Positions 50,927-60,608 of a DNA stretch of 64,000 nt are shown here, in pieces. The stretch comes from Penaeicola halotolerans (GTDB taxonomy: Bacteria > Bacteroidota > Bacteroidia > Cytophagales > Cyclobacteriaceae), in contig NZ_JAEAGO010000001.1 of assembly GCF_016464625.1 (NCBI RefSeq), positions 62,001 through 126,000 on the forward strand. Reading direction: 5' to 3'. The translations under genes were made by a program, and so were the position numbers. The notes under the pieces were generated by a model. It ran no database searches and was not told the origin of the DNA. It worked only from the letters and a program-made list of their open reading frames with translations. The stretch's first letter is position 1. Every line of letters begins with the position of its first letter.

Positions 50927-53116
50927 TTAATTGGCAAATTCAGAAATAAACTTAATCCTGATTAGCCTAAGTTCTTCTTCACTAAAGTCAGCATCATCAA
51001 GTTCGCTAAGTGCTACTTTGATGTTGTCTGTATCTGCTGTCATGAAGTAGTCATAGAGTTCTTCTTGTCTATCACTATCTATCGTATTGTCGATGTAGTA
51101 ATTGATATTTAGTTTGGTGCCAGAATAGCAGATTTGCTCGATCTCCCTGAGCAGTTCATCCATCGTGAGTCCCTGTGCATCAGCGATGTCATTTAGATCT
51201 ATTTTCCTGTCTATCTGCTGGATGATAAAGATCTTGATCTTAGACTTGCTGCCAGAAGTTTTGACGATCACATCTGAAGCAGTGATGATGTCATTTTCTT
51301 CCACATAGTTTTTGATCAGCTCCAAAAAGCTCGAACCAAATTTCACTACTTTACCCATACCTACACCATTGATCTGGGCGAGTTCATCTCGAGTAGTAGG
51401 GTAGAGTGTAGCCATCTCTTCGAGCGAAGGATCTTGAAAGATGACATACGGGGGTAGGTTTTTAGACTTAGCTACCTTTTTTCTTTCAGCTTTTAGCAGT
51501 TCAAAAAGCTTCTCATCGTATGCCTTGGAGCTTGCATTTTGCACTTCGGCTACTTCTGACTCAGCAGTCATAGAGGTGAAGTCATGATCATGGCTAAAGG
51601 TAATGCCAAAAGGATCATTGATGAAGGATTTACCTTTTTCCGTGAGGCGAATTACACCATAGTTATCGATATCCTTTTCTAAGAATTCTTCGATCATGCC
51701 TTGACGAATCACAGCTTTCCAGAAGACTTCTTGCTGTTCTCCACCTTTGCCAAAAACGTCTAATTTGTCATGGCTGTAGCTCTTTGTGTATTCACTATGT
51801 ACGCCTCTGATGACATTGCATATATGCGGGATGCCAAATCGTTCTTTGGTCTGAAGTACTGTCTTGAGTACTAGTTGGAGAGGCTCTTTGGCATCAAATG
51901 TTTCTTTTTTCTTTTGACAGTTATCACAGAAGCCACACTCTTCATCAAAGCGCTCGCCAAAGTAATGTAAGAGCTGCTTTCTTCTACATACTGAGGATTC
52001 CGCATAGGAGGCCATTTCTTGTAGCAAGAGCTTTGCATTTTCACGCTCGTTGACAGGCTTATCCTTGTTGAATTTCTCCAATTTGATGATGTCCTCATAC
52101 TTGTAAAACATGATGCAATTGCCCTCCAGTCCGTCTCTTCCTGCTCTGCCAGTCTCTTGATAATAGCCTTCTAGCGACTTAGGTGTATCATAGTGAATGA
52201 CAAACCTAACGTCTGGTTTATCTATCCCCATACCAAAAGCAATAGTTGCTACGATCACATCTACTTCCTCATTGAGGAAATCATCCTGATTTTTCATCCG
52301 CACAGAAGCATCCAATCCCGCATGATATGGTGCTGTCTTGATACCATTCACACTGAGTAGCTCTGCTATTTCCTCTACTTTTTTACGACTAAGGCAATAG
52401 ATCACACCAGATTTACCCTTATGAGATTTCACATACTTGATCAGCTGCTTTTTCGATTCGCTCTTGATCTTTGGTCTTACTTCGTAATAAAGATTTTTTC
52501 GATTGAACGAAGATTTAAATACATCCGCATCCTCCATTTGAAGGTTTTTTTGGATGTCTATTTGGACTTTTGGAGTAGCTGTAGCCGTAAGTGCGATGAT
52601 GGGTAAATTACCGATCATAGCGATGATTTGTTTGATCTTTCTATACTCAGGACGAAAGTCATGACCCCATTCTGAGATACAGTGCGCCTCATCGATAGCG
52701 ACTAGAGAGATGTTTGATTTTTGGAGAAATGCTATATTTTCTTCCTTATTGAGTGACTCTGGGGCTACATAGAGCAATTTGACTTCTCCAGAGAGCACTT
52801 CTTTTTTGATTTTATTGCTTTCTGTTTTAGTCAGGGTAGAGTTTAGGAAGTTAGCTTTGATGTTCACCGCATTAAGCTGATCTACTTGATTTTTCATCAA
52901 AGCTATCAGTGGAGAAATAACAATGGCTGTACCCTCTCTCACGATGGCAGGTAACTGATAGCAGAGGGACTTTCCAGCTCCCGTAGGCATGATCACAAAG
53001 GTATTGCGACCTGATAATATATTATTGATTATAGCTTCCTGATTTCCCCTGAAATTGCTGAAGCCAAATACTTCTTTTAGTTTGCTCTTGATTTGTTGCT
53101 CCACTTCAATCTTCAT
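50927..53116 (-). CDS. recQ: ATP-dependent DNA helicase RecQ
   Basis: 729 residues. Helicase domain: FRGNQEAIINNILSGRN, Walker A PTGAGKS (44-50), DEAH (142-145), aromatic-rich loop region, and YHAGLDASVR and GRAGRDGLEG in the second half. Zinc-binding cysteines in SSVCRR and CGFCDNC. RQC winged helix about 410-510, then an HRDC domain about 540-615 (LPPYVIFQDPSLEEMA, INGVGMGKVVKFG). An extra C-terminal stretch of about 100 residues (SKIKIFIIQQIDRKIDLNDIADAQG) is found in Bacteroidota RecQ. It unwinds DNA 3'-5' in recombination and repair. First gene of the four-gene unit. Confidence 0.95.
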   Translation of the reverse strand: MKIEVEQQIKSKLKEVFGFSNFRGNQEAIINNILSGRNTFVIMPTGAGKSLCYQLPAIVREGTAIVISPLIALMKNQVDQLNAVNIKANFLNSTLTKTESNKIKKEVLSGEVKLLYVAPESLNKEENIAFLQKSNISLVAIDEAHCISEWGHDFRPEYRKIKQIIAMIGNLPIIALTATATPKVQIDIQKNLQMEDADVFKSSFNRKNLYYEVRPKIKSESKKQLIKYVKSHKGKSGVIYCLSRKKVEEIAELLSVNGIKTAPYHAGLDASVRMKNQDDFLNEEVDVIVATIAFGMGIDKPDVRFVIHYDTPKSLEGYYQETGRAGRDGLEGNCIMFYKYEDIIKLEKFNKDKPVNERENAKLLLQEMASYAESSVCRRKQLLHYFGERFDEECGFCDNCQKKKETFDAKEPLQLVLKTVLQTKERFGIPHICNVIRGVHSEYTKSYSHDKLDVFGKGGEQQEVFWKAVIRQGMIEEFLEKDIDNYGVIRLTEKGKSFINDPFGITFSHDHDFTSMTAESEVAEVQNASSKAYDEKLFELLKAERKKVAKSKNLPPYVIFQDPSLEEMATLYPTTRDELAQINGVGMGKVVKFGSSFLELIKNYVEENDIITASDVIVKTSGSKSKIKIFIIQQIDRKIDLNDIADAQGLTMDELLREIEQICYSGTKLNINYYIDNTIDSDRQEELYDYFMTADTDNIKVALSELDDADFSEEELRLIRIKFISEFAN

Positions 53117-53156
53117 TAACGACCGATGATTACCAAAAGAAAATTGATTCTTGTCG

Positions 53157-53174
53157 TATATTTGTCAGACAAAT
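53157..53174 (+). promoter_or_regulatory. Promoter -7 element overlapped by a perfect palindrome
   Basis: TATATTTG (53157-53164) matches TAnnTTTG exactly. ATTTGTC-A-GACAAAT (53160-53174) is a 15-base perfect palindrome that covers the end of this element and the likely transcript start of kdsD. It sits in the 70-base gap between divergent recQ and kdsD and may be an operator acting on one or both. No -33 TTG at the usual distance. Confidence 0.4.
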
Positions 53175-53186
53175 TTATCATAAACC

Positions 53187-54167
53187 TTGGACAAATTGAA
53201 GTTAGAAAAAAATATTAAGGATTCTGCTATACGTACATTAATAAATGAGGCAGATGCTGTCAGAAAGCTAGCGGATCTGATAGATACTGATTTTGAGAAT
53301 TGTGTCAAAGAAATATTAACCTGCAAAGGTAGGGTAGTCGTCACAGGTGTAGGCAAGAGTGCTATCATCGCTCAAAAAATGGTGGCTACTTTCAATTCTA
53401 CAGGAACACCTGCGCTTTTTATGCATGGAGCAGATGCCATTCATGGTGATCTAGGCATGATTCAAGATCAGGATGTGGTGATTTGTATCTCCAAAAGTGG
53501 CAATACACCAGAGATCAAAGTACTCGTCCCCTTGATCAAGCGCACTGGATCAAAGCTGGCTGCTTTGGTAAGCAATACGAAATCTTACTTGGCGGAGCAT
53601 GCGGACTTTGTACTCAATGCTACCATAGGAGAGGAAGCCTGTCCAAACAATCTCGCACCCACTACTAGTACTACAGCACATCTGGCTTTGGGAGATGCTT
53701 TGGCAGTTTGTCTGATGGAAGCCAAGCAGTTTGGTAGCAGGGATTTTGCTAAGTATCATCCAGGAGGTGCGCTGGGTAAGCAGCTTTATCTCACAGTAGA
53801 AGACATCATCTCTAAGCATGCCATACCTGTAGTAGCGGTAGATGCAGATATCAAGAAAGTGATCGTAGAGATATCAGGTAAAAGGTTAGGAGCAACTGCT
53901 GTAGTCGATAGTCAAGAGCAACTGGTTGGTATCGTCACAGATGGGGATTTGCGTAGAATGCTTGAAAAGTATACTGATATTTCGCACATTAGGGCACAAG
54001 ATATCATGACTCCAAGTCCAAAGACTATCGACAAAACCCAATATGCAGTAGAGGCGTTTAACGTGATGACAGCTTTTAACATCACGCAACTTGTAGCCAC
54101 TGATAATGGAAAAATCGCTGGTTTTGTTCATTTGCATGATCTCATCAAAGAAGGAATCGTAAAATAA
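53187..54167 (+). CDS. kdsD: D-arabinose-5-phosphate isomerase (SIS plus CBS domains)
   Basis: 326 residues from TTG 53187; a TAA six bases before it in frame rules out an earlier start. SIS domain about 35-190: VVTGVGKSAIIAQK, LFMHGADAIHGDLGM, CISKSGNTPEI and AKYHPGGALGKQL. Two CBS domains at about 205-326 (DIKKVIVEISGKRLGATAVVD, VGIVTDGDLRRML, ITQLVATDNGKIAGFVHLHDLI). It supplies arabinose-5-phosphate for Kdo in lipopolysaccharide. The mannose-1-phosphate guanylyltransferase gene begins one base after its stop, so both make surface-sugar precursors from one transcript. Confidence 0.93.
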   Translation: MDKLKLEKNIKDSAIRTLINEADAVRKLADLIDTDFENCVKEILTCKGRVVVTGVGKSAIIAQKMVATFNSTGTPALFMHGADAIHGDLGMIQDQDVVICISKSGNTPEIKVLVPLIKRTGSKLAALVSNTKSYLAEHADFVLNATIGEEACPNNLAPTTSTTAHLALGDALAVCLMEAKQFGSRDFAKYHPGGALGKQLYLTVEDIISKHAIPVVAVDADIKKVIVEISGKRLGATAVVDSQEQLVGIVTDGDLRRMLEKYTDISHIRAQDIMTPSPKTIDKTQYAVEAFNVMTAFNITQLVATDNGKIAGFVHLHDLIKEGIVK

Positions 54168-54168
54168 A

Positions 54169-55242
54169 ATGCAAAAAAACCATACGCATGTAGTGATCAT
54201 GGCGGGCGGGATCGGTAGTAGATTTTGGCCTTACAGCAGAAATAATCATCCGAAGCAATTTTTAGATGTCCTAAACACTGGGAGATCACTTCTTCAAATG
54301 ACTTATCAAAGAAGCTTGCAGATCTGTCCAAGTGATCAAATCTATGTGGTCACTAATGAACTGTATGGAGATCTGGTCAAAGAGCAACTACCAGAGCTTA
54401 GTGACCATCAAATACTGCTCGAACCTATCCGGAGAAATACGGCACCTTGTATTGCTTATGCAGCGTATAAAATCCGAGTCATAGATCCAAAGGCCATACT
54501 TGTGGTCGCACCTTCGGATCATTTGATTATCAACGAACAGCTTTTTCATGAGAAGGTCCAGCAGGCAATCACTGCCGCCACTGATTCAGATAAACTACTG
54601 ACTCTCGGTATAGAACCCAACAGGCCAGAGACTGGCTACGGCTACATCCAATACAACCCAAGTGATAATCCGATCAAAAAAGTCAAAACTTTCACAGAGA
54701 AGCCTAGCCTAGACCTAGCTAAAACATTTGTAGAAAGTGGAGAATTTGTGTGGAATGCAGGTATTTTCATTTGGTCTGCTCAGAGTATCATCAAGGCTTT
54801 TGAAAAACATGAGCCTGAGCTAGCAGAGGTTTTTGCAGAGGGGATTCCTAGCTTTCATACAGACCGTGAAGCCGATTTTATCAAAAAGGCCTACATGCTC
54901 TGTAAAAATATCTCCATAGATTATGCAGTTCTTGAAAAAGATAGTGAGGTGTATGTTGTCTTAGGAGACTTTGGATGGTCGGATCTCGGTTCTTGGACTT
55001 CACTTCACGAGCTTCGAGAGCAAGATGAAAATCAAAATGTCATAGATGCCAATGCGCTTACATACGATAGTCAGGGATGCTATATCCAAGCACCAAAAGA
55101 TAAGCTAATCGTAATCCAAGGCTTAGAAGACTACTTAGTAGCTGATACAGATAATGTGCTTTTGATTTGTAAAAAAGATGCGGAAAGTAAGTTTCGAGAC
55201 TTTGTTGCTGATGCTAAAAACAAAGGTGAAGAATATATCTAA
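54169..55242 (+). CDS. manC: Mannose-1-phosphate guanylyltransferase
   Basis: 357 residues, a nucleotidyltransferase fold. Signature VIMAGGIGSRFWPYSR with NHPKQFLDV, then LEPIRRNTAPCIAYAA, VAPSDHLI, PETGYGYIQYN, KVKTFTEKP, WNAGIFIWSA and GDFGWSDLGSW, all standard. It lacks the C-terminal isomerase domain of bifunctional ManC/AlgA enzymes, so it only makes GDP-mannose from mannose-1-phosphate and GTP. Directly downstream of kdsD and followed by a strong terminator. Confidence 0.93.
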   Translation: MQKNHTHVVIMAGGIGSRFWPYSRNNHPKQFLDVLNTGRSLLQMTYQRSLQICPSDQIYVVTNELYGDLVKEQLPELSDHQILLEPIRRNTAPCIAYAAYKIRVIDPKAILVVAPSDHLIINEQLFHEKVQQAITAATDSDKLLTLGIEPNRPETGYGYIQYNPSDNPIKKVKTFTEKPSLDLAKTFVESGEFVWNAGIFIWSAQSIIKAFEKHEPELAEVFAEGIPSFHTDREADFIKKAYMLCKNISIDYAVLEKDSEVYVVLGDFGWSDLGSWTSLHELREQDENQNVIDANALTYDSQGCYIQAPKDKLIVIQGLEDYLVADTDNVLLICKKDAESKFRDFVADAKNKGEEYI

Positions 55243-55250
55243 ACACAACA

Positions 55251-55279
55251 GCCTCTCTATTAACTAGAGAGGCTTTTTT
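55251..55279 (+). terminator. Rho-independent terminator
   Basis: GCCTCTCTA (55251-55259) and TAGAGAGGC (55265-55273), loop TTAAC, then TTTTTTA. It ends the kdsD-manC unit. Confidence 0.9.
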
Positions 55280-55387
55280 ATGATATGTATCCATATTTAA
55301 TCAACTTTATCCATTGATCAAATAAACGAGTTTAGTAACTCCATTTTTAGTAATTTCGAAATTCAATCATTCATCAAATCAAATCCT

Positions 55388-58300
55388 ATGAAATACACTT
55401 TTAGTTTGTTATTGAGTTTGCTGACGCTAGTTTCGGTAGCTCAAGTGAGTCCCAAATGGGCTCGCTATCCAGCCATCTCTCCTGATGGTCAGAAAATAGT
55501 CTTTACCTACAAGGGTGACTTATATGCAGTAGCTACCTCTGGTGGAGCCGCTACTCAGTTGACTTTTCATGAAGGGCACGATTACATGCCTGTCTGGAGT
55601 AAGGATAGTCAGAAGATAGCCTTTGCCTCTGATAGATATGGAAATTTTGATGTTTTCATCATGGATGCAGCGGGAGGGCCAGCCCAGCGATTGACTTACC
55701 ATTCTTCGGACGAGATGCCATATAGCTTTTCTGCTGATGGTTCATCAGTGATCTTTGGGGGAGTACGCCAAGACTTAGCTTCTCATAGACAGTATCCTAC
55801 TGGCTCTCAACCTGAATTATACAGTGTGCCAGCTGTTGGTGGTCGTGTAGACATGGTTTGGACGGTACCTGCGGAATATGTGCAAGTAAGCAAGGATGGC
55901 AGCAAAATGATCTATCATGATAAAAAAGGTGGGGAAAATGAGTTTAGAAAACATCATGAATCAGGTATAGCTAGAGACATTTGGGTATATGATGCCAAGT
56001 CTAAATCGCATCAGATGATCACGAAGTTTTATGGAGAGGATAGAAACCCCGTCTTTGCGCCAGATGAGCAGAGCATTTACTTTTTGAGTGAGGAAAGCGG
56101 AACGTTTAATGTACACCAGCTTTCATTGGCTAATCCTACAGAGCGAAAGCAAATCACAGATTTTAAATTACATCCAGTACGTTCGCTCAGCATTGCTCAA
56201 AATGGCATGATGAGTTTTAGCTATGATGGAGAACTCTACACAGCAAAAGCTGGAGAAGCTCCACAAAAGCTAGCTGTGACACTTCGCACGCAAGACATTA
56301 AGAACAAGGACAGCTTCATTTCTATCAATGGAGGTATTAGAGAAATGGATATTTCTCCTGATGGTAAAGAAGTAGTTGTGATCGCTAGGGGAGAGGTTTT
56401 TGTTACTTCTGTAGATGGATCTATCACTAAGCGCATCACTACAACTGCTGAGCAGGAGCGATTTGTGAGCTTTGCGCCAGATGGTAAGTCAATCATCTAT
56501 GCGCGAGAGCAGGATGGTAAGTGGGTCATATTTCAAACAAAGAGAGTGAGGTCAGAAGAGCCATTCTTCTTTGCATCTACTCTTTTGGAAGAAAAGGAAC
56601 TCGTGAGCAATGAATATGATAACTACATGCCACAACTTTCTCCAGATGGCAAAAAACTAGCCTTCATCGAAGCTAGACGTACCCTTAAGGTGATGGATTT
56701 GGCAACTAAGAAAATGACTACGCTACTGACGCCAGAGGAGCTTTTTCATATGCAAGATGGCGATCAGTACTTCACTTGGAGTCCAGATAGCAAGTGGCTT
56801 CTCGCTAGCTACAGACCAACTATGTCTAATGGTGAAGTGGTTTTACTTGCTGCAGATGGCTCTAAAGAAATGGTCAATCTGACCCAAAGCGGCTATGGAG
56901 ACTCTCGTCCTAAGTGGGTCAATGAAGGTAAGCAAATGCTATGGTTCAGTGATCGTGATGGTTTGAGAAGTTATGCTACGAGTGGCGCTACTCAATCAGA
57001 CGTTTACAGCATGTTCTTTACTCAAGAGGCTTGGGATAGATTCAATTTGAGCAAGGACGATTTTGAACTGCTCAAAGAGATAGAAAAAGGGGCTAAAAAA
57101 GAAGAAGAGAAAAAGGATGATAAAGACAAAAAGGAGGAGAAAGCAACACCTTCTAAAGATCTGAAATTTGAACTAGAAGATATTCGTGATAGAAAAGCTA
57201 GGCTGACTATCCATAGCTCTTCATTAGGCGATGCGGTACTTTCTAAAGATGGAGAGAAGTTATACTACCTAGCCAGATTTGAGCGAGGGATGAATCTTTG
57301 GAGTACTAATCTGAGAACAAGAGAAACCAAGCAAGAGATCGCACTCAATGCTGGTTTTGGTTCACTTCAGTGGGATAAGGATATGAAAAACCTTTATCTC
57401 TTAAGCGATGGACGCATCTCTAAGATCAATCCTGATAACGGTAAAAGAGACATGATTTCGATCAGTGGTGATATGCCTTTGGATGAAATTGCTGAGAGAG
57501 CCTATATGTTTGAGCACGTATGGTTGCGTACCAAAGCGATATTCTACACACCTGATATGCATGGGGTAGACTGGGACCTAATGAAAAAGGAATATGCTAA
57601 GTACCTCCCACACATTGGTAATAGTTATGAATTTTCAGAAATGCTTTCTGAAATGATCGGTGAGCTCAATGTATCTCATGCTGGAGCAAGGTATAGTAGA
57701 AGCATCCCTGAGGCGGACGCAACAGCCTCTTTAGGGATATTTATGGATTACAATCATAAATCTGAAGGTATTTTGATCGAAGAGATCATCCAAGGAGGTC
57801 CATTAGATAAGGCTGATCTAAAAATCAAACCTGGTATGTTGATCGAAAAGATAGATGGAGTTACTATCGCTACTGATAAAGATGTCGCGCAGTACCTGAA
57901 TAGAAGAGCGGGTAAATTTACGCTACTTGATATTGTAGATCCAAAGACTAAAGTTCGTCAGCAAGTGACGATCAAGCCAATCTCACTAGGAGAAGAAAAT
58001 AGATTGCTCTACAGAAGATGGGTGAAAAAGAACCAAGAGGAGGTAGCAAAAGCAAGTAATGGTAAATTAGGCTATGTGCATATTCCTGGAATGAGTGATG
58101 GTCCGTACCGAACTGTATTTGAAGAGATGATGGGTAAGTATAGTGAATCTGAAGCTGTGATCGTAGACACACGATTCAATGGTGGAGGTGACTTAGTAGC
58201 TGATTTGGCCATGTTCTTTACTGGAGAGAAGTTCTTGACTTATGCTACTGAGGATAGAGAAGTAGGATTTGAGCCTACAGCAAGATGGACTAAACCTACA

Positions 58301-58612
58301 CTCGCTATGTTCAATGAAGCCAATTATAGCGATGGACATTGCTTTGCTTGTGGATATACTGACCTTGGCATTGGCAAGACTGTCGGCATGCCAGTACCAG
58401 GTACTTGTAGCTTTGCTGGATGGGAAGGATTACCTGATGGTACTCGTTGGGGTGCTGTGCCGATCAGTGCTAAAAACAAAGCTGGCGAATGGCTTGAAAA
58501 TAATGAAACTAAGCCAGACATTGAAGTCAAAAATATGCCTGGTGTAGTTGATAAAGGCAGAGATCAACAACTCGAAAGAGCTATCGAAGAGCTGCTCAAA
58601 GAAATTAAATAA
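55388..58612 (+). CDS. Tricorn-like S41 protease with N-terminal propeller
   Basis: 1074 residues, close to the length of archaeal tricorn. Signal peptide ending VSVAQ. Residues about 20-330 and 330-700 carry WD40-like PD40 repeats (ISPDGQKIVFTYKGDLY, WSKDSQKIAFASDR, ISPDGKEVVVIARGEVF, LSPDGKKLAFIEARR) forming propellers. A Lys/Glu-rich linker lies near 565-600. Then a C1 region with the catalytic pair Ser763-His764 (NVSHAG), a PDZ domain about 775-870, and the C2 part with DTRFNGGGDLV and Ser981-Asp982 (YSDGHCF). These match the Ser, His, Ser, Asp arrangement of tricorn. Probably a periplasmic peptidase for oligopeptides. Single gene with its own terminator. Confidence 0.9.
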   Translation: MKYTFSLLLSLLTLVSVAQVSPKWARYPAISPDGQKIVFTYKGDLYAVATSGGAATQLTFHEGHDYMPVWSKDSQKIAFASDRYGNFDVFIMDAAGGPAQRLTYHSSDEMPYSFSADGSSVIFGGVRQDLASHRQYPTGSQPELYSVPAVGGRVDMVWTVPAEYVQVSKDGSKMIYHDKKGGENEFRKHHESGIARDIWVYDAKSKSHQMITKFYGEDRNPVFAPDEQSIYFLSEESGTFNVHQLSLANPTERKQITDFKLHPVRSLSIAQNGMMSFSYDGELYTAKAGEAPQKLAVTLRTQDIKNKDSFISINGGIREMDISPDGKEVVVIARGEVFVTSVDGSITKRITTTAEQERFVSFAPDGKSIIYAREQDGKWVIFQTKRVRSEEPFFFASTLLEEKELVSNEYDNYMPQLSPDGKKLAFIEARRTLKVMDLATKKMTTLLTPEELFHMQDGDQYFTWSPDSKWLLASYRPTMSNGEVVLLAADGSKEMVNLTQSGYGDSRPKWVNEGKQMLWFSDRDGLRSYATSGATQSDVYSMFFTQEAWDRFNLSKDDFELLKEIEKGAKKEEEKKDDKDKKEEKATPSKDLKFELEDIRDRKARLTIHSSSLGDAVLSKDGEKLYYLARFERGMNLWSTNLRTRETKQEIALNAGFGSLQWDKDMKNLYLLSDGRISKINPDNGKRDMISISGDMPLDEIAERAYMFEHVWLRTKAIFYTPDMHGVDWDLMKKEYAKYLPHIGNSYEFSEMLSEMIGELNVSHAGARYSRSIPEADATASLGIFMDYNHKSEGILIEEIIQGGPLDKADLKIKPGMLIEKIDGVTIATDKDVAQYLNRRAGKFTLLDIVDPKTKVRQQVTIKPISLGEENRLLYRRWVKKNQEEVAKASNGKLGYVHIPGMSDGPYRTVFEEMMGKYSESEAVIVDTRFNGGGDLVADLAMFFTGEKFLTYATEDREVGFEPTARWTKPTLAMFNEANYSDGHCFACGYTDLGIGKTVGMPVPGTCSFAGWEGLPDGTRWGAVPISAKNKAGEWLENNETKPDIEVKNMPGVVDKGRDQQLERAIEELLKEIK

Positions 58613-58621
58613 TGAACTTTC

Positions 58622-58661
58622 AAAAGGTCACTCCAAAAATGGGGTGGCCTTTCTTTTTTCT
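58622..58661 (+). terminator. Rho-independent terminator
   Basis: AAAAGGTCACTCC (58622-58634) pairs with GGGGTGGCCTTT (58641-58652) with two G-T pairs, followed by CTTTTTTC. It ends the tricorn-like gene. Confidence 0.8.
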
Positions 58662-58691
58662 TTTATTTTTGCCCAACCATAGAAATATATC

Positions 58692-59510
58692 ATGACCAGA
58701 GCACAGCTTTTTGACCAAATACAAAGAAAATCATCTTTTCTCTGCGTAGGATTAGATACTGATATCACCAAGATCCCAGAGCATTTATTGAGAAGGAAAG
58801 ACCCGATTTTTGAGTTCAATAAGCAGATCATAGATGCTACTGCTGATATAGCCGTGGCGTATAAGCCAAACATTGCTTTTTATGAAGCTTTGGGAGCAAA
58901 AGGGTGGGAGTCGCTTCGCAAGACAATCGAGTATATCCCAAAGGAGATTTTCACCATAGCAGATGCTAAGCGCGGAGATATTGGCAATACAGCCAATTTA
59001 TATGCAAAAGCATTTTTGGAGCAGATGGATTTTGACTCGATCACTGTAGCTCCTTATATGGGGGCAGACTCTGTCGAGCCATTTTTGCGTCAAGACAAAT
59101 GGGTCATCTTATTAGGGTTGACCTCTAACTCAGGTAGTGGAGATTTTCAGCAGCTTGAACTCAGATCTGGAGAAAAGCTTTATGAAAAGGTCTTAAAGAA
59201 AAGCCAAGAATGGGCGAGTACTGACCAGATGATGTATGTAGTAGGAGCTACACAAGCACAAGCCTTAGAGGGGATTCGAAAGATCGTTCCAGATCATTTT
59301 CTACTAGTACCAGGTGTAGGAGCGCAGGGCGGCAGCTTAGAGGAAGTCTCTAGATTTGGGATGAATGCACAGTGCGGTCTTTTAGTCAATGCTACCAGAA
59401 GTATCATTTATGCTTCATCAGGAAAAGATTTTGCCCAGATGGCACGTGCTGAAGCCATCATGCTTCAGGATGAGATGAAGGAGTACTTAGAGCAATACCT
59501 CCCTCAATAA
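58692..59510 (+). CDS. pyrF: Orotidine-5'-phosphate decarboxylase
   Basis: 272 residues, the longer (type 2) form. It opens with [21 protein letters not shown] follows; the catalytic motif DAKRGDIG holds Lys93 with its two Asp partners; later [14 protein letters not shown] and VPGVGAQGG close the phosphate site. It makes UMP in pyrimidine synthesis. Its 3' end overlaps the end of murB on the other strand by seven bases, and no terminator separates them. Confidence 0.94.
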   Translation: MTRAQLFDQIQRKSSFLCVGLDTDITKIPEHLLRRKDPIFEFNKQIIDATADIAVAYKPNIAFYEALGAKGWESLRKTIEYIPKEIFTIADAKRGDIGNTANLYAKAFLEQMDFDSITVAPYMGADSVEPFLRQDKWVILLGLTSNSGSGDFQQLELRSGEKLYEKVLKKSQEWASTDQMMYVVGATQAQALEGIRKIVPDHFLLVPGVGAQGGSLEEVSRFGMNAQCGLLVNATRSIIYASSGKDFAQMARAEAIMLQDEMKEYLEQYLPQ

Positions 59511-60520
59511 ATATTTACTTCAGGGTTAAGCGTTACACCAAACTGCTCTTTGACAGAGGATTGAATTTCTCTGCTCAAAGCTAAAATCTCACGGCCTTTT
59601 CCTCCGCCATAGTTGACTAGTACGAGTGGCTGATTGACGTGTACACCTACTGCACCCATTGTTTTGCCTTTCCAGCCAGTTTGCTCTATGAGCCAAGCGG
59701 CAGGAACCTTGACTGTGCCGTCTTCTTGTATATAGCCAGGGATGTTTGGATGAGTAGATTTTAACTGTTCAAATTGACTAGCTGGAATGCTAGGGTTTTT
59801 AAAAAAACTTCCCGCATTACCGATTTTTTTTGGATCTGGAAGCTTCGATTGACGGATATGGATGACTGCATCACTGATAGCTTTGAGGCTGAGTTCTGCT
59901 ACTTGCATCATTTGAAGTGTATCAGATATAGCACCATAGCTCGTATTGAATTGAGGCTTTTTAGAAAGCTTAAAAGTCACTCCTGTGATGAGGTATTGGT
60001 CTTTCACTTGATGTTTGAAAATGCTTTCTCTATAGCCAAACTCACAAGTATCTTTATCAAAATGGTGAACAGATCCTGTAGCGATCTCCACAGCTTCAAG
60101 TTCATGGAATATGTCCTTGAGCTCTGCGCCATAAGCTCCAATATTTTGCATAGGTGCAGCGCCTACAGTGCCTGGTATTAGCGACATATTTTCTGCGCCT
60201 CCTAAGCCAAGTTGTATAGTTTCTAACACAAATTCATGCCAAGAAACTCCAGCACCTACTTGTAGGTAGGTATGATCTGTAGTCTCCTTAGTTTTCTGAA
60301 TTCCCAGAATCTCATTTTTGATGACCAATCCATCAAAGTCTTCAGTCAAAAGAATATTTGATCCTCCTCCAAGGATGAGTCTTTTATGATTCAAAAAAAT
60401 CGGTTCTTTGACCAATTTCTGCGCCTCCTCTAGGGTTTTTATCACCACAAAGTATTTGGCTTTTTGATCTATCCCAAAGGTATTGTAAGCTTGGAGGGAG
60501 ATATTCTCTAAAATCTGCAT
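59504..60520 (-). CDS. murB: UDP-N-acetylenolpyruvoylglucosamine reductase
   Basis: 338 residues, type I MurB. FAD-binding motifs [22 protein letters not shown] and [10 protein letters not shown], then [12 protein letters not shown]. The substrate part has GYRESIFK with the conserved Arg, [10 protein letters not shown] with the catalytic Ser, and [11 protein letters not shown] with the closing Glu. It makes UDP-MurNAc for peptidoglycan. Normal length. A good promoter lies 16 bases upstream of the start codon. Confidence 0.95.
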   Translation of the reverse strand: MQILENISLQAYNTFGIDQKAKYFVVIKTLEEAQKLVKEPIFLNHKRLILGGGSNILLTEDFDGLVIKNEILGIQKTKETTDHTYLQVGAGVSWHEFVLETIQLGLGGAENMSLIPGTVGAAPMQNIGAYGAELKDIFHELEAVEIATGSVHHFDKDTCEFGYRESIFKHQVKDQYLITGVTFKLSKKPQFNTSYGAISDTLQMMQVAELSLKAISDAVIHIRQSKLPDPKKIGNAGSFFKNPSIPASQFEQLKSTHPNIPGYIQEDGTVKVPAAWLIEQTGWKGKTMGAVGVHVNQPLVLVNYGGGKGREILALSREIQSSVKEQFGVTLNPEVNIY

Positions 60521-60536
60521 GAAAGGCTGTTTTACA

Positions 60537-60569
60537 CAAAAATAGGCTAATCGATAAATTTATCCCAAA
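60537..60569 (-). promoter_or_regulatory. Bacteroidota-type promoter for murB
   Basis: On the minus strand TTTG (60566-60569), a 21-base spacer, then TATTTTTG (60537-60544), a full match to the -33 and -7 elements. The -7 ends 16 bases before the murB ATG. Confidence 0.55.
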
Positions 60570-60608
60570 AAATATCCAAAACCCTCTCAAAGGGAGTATT
60601 TTTAAGAC

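Noticed and set aside
53886-54200. Minus-strand open frames inside kdsD
   Set aside because: They lie opposite conserved CBS-domain coding sequence and have no independent support.
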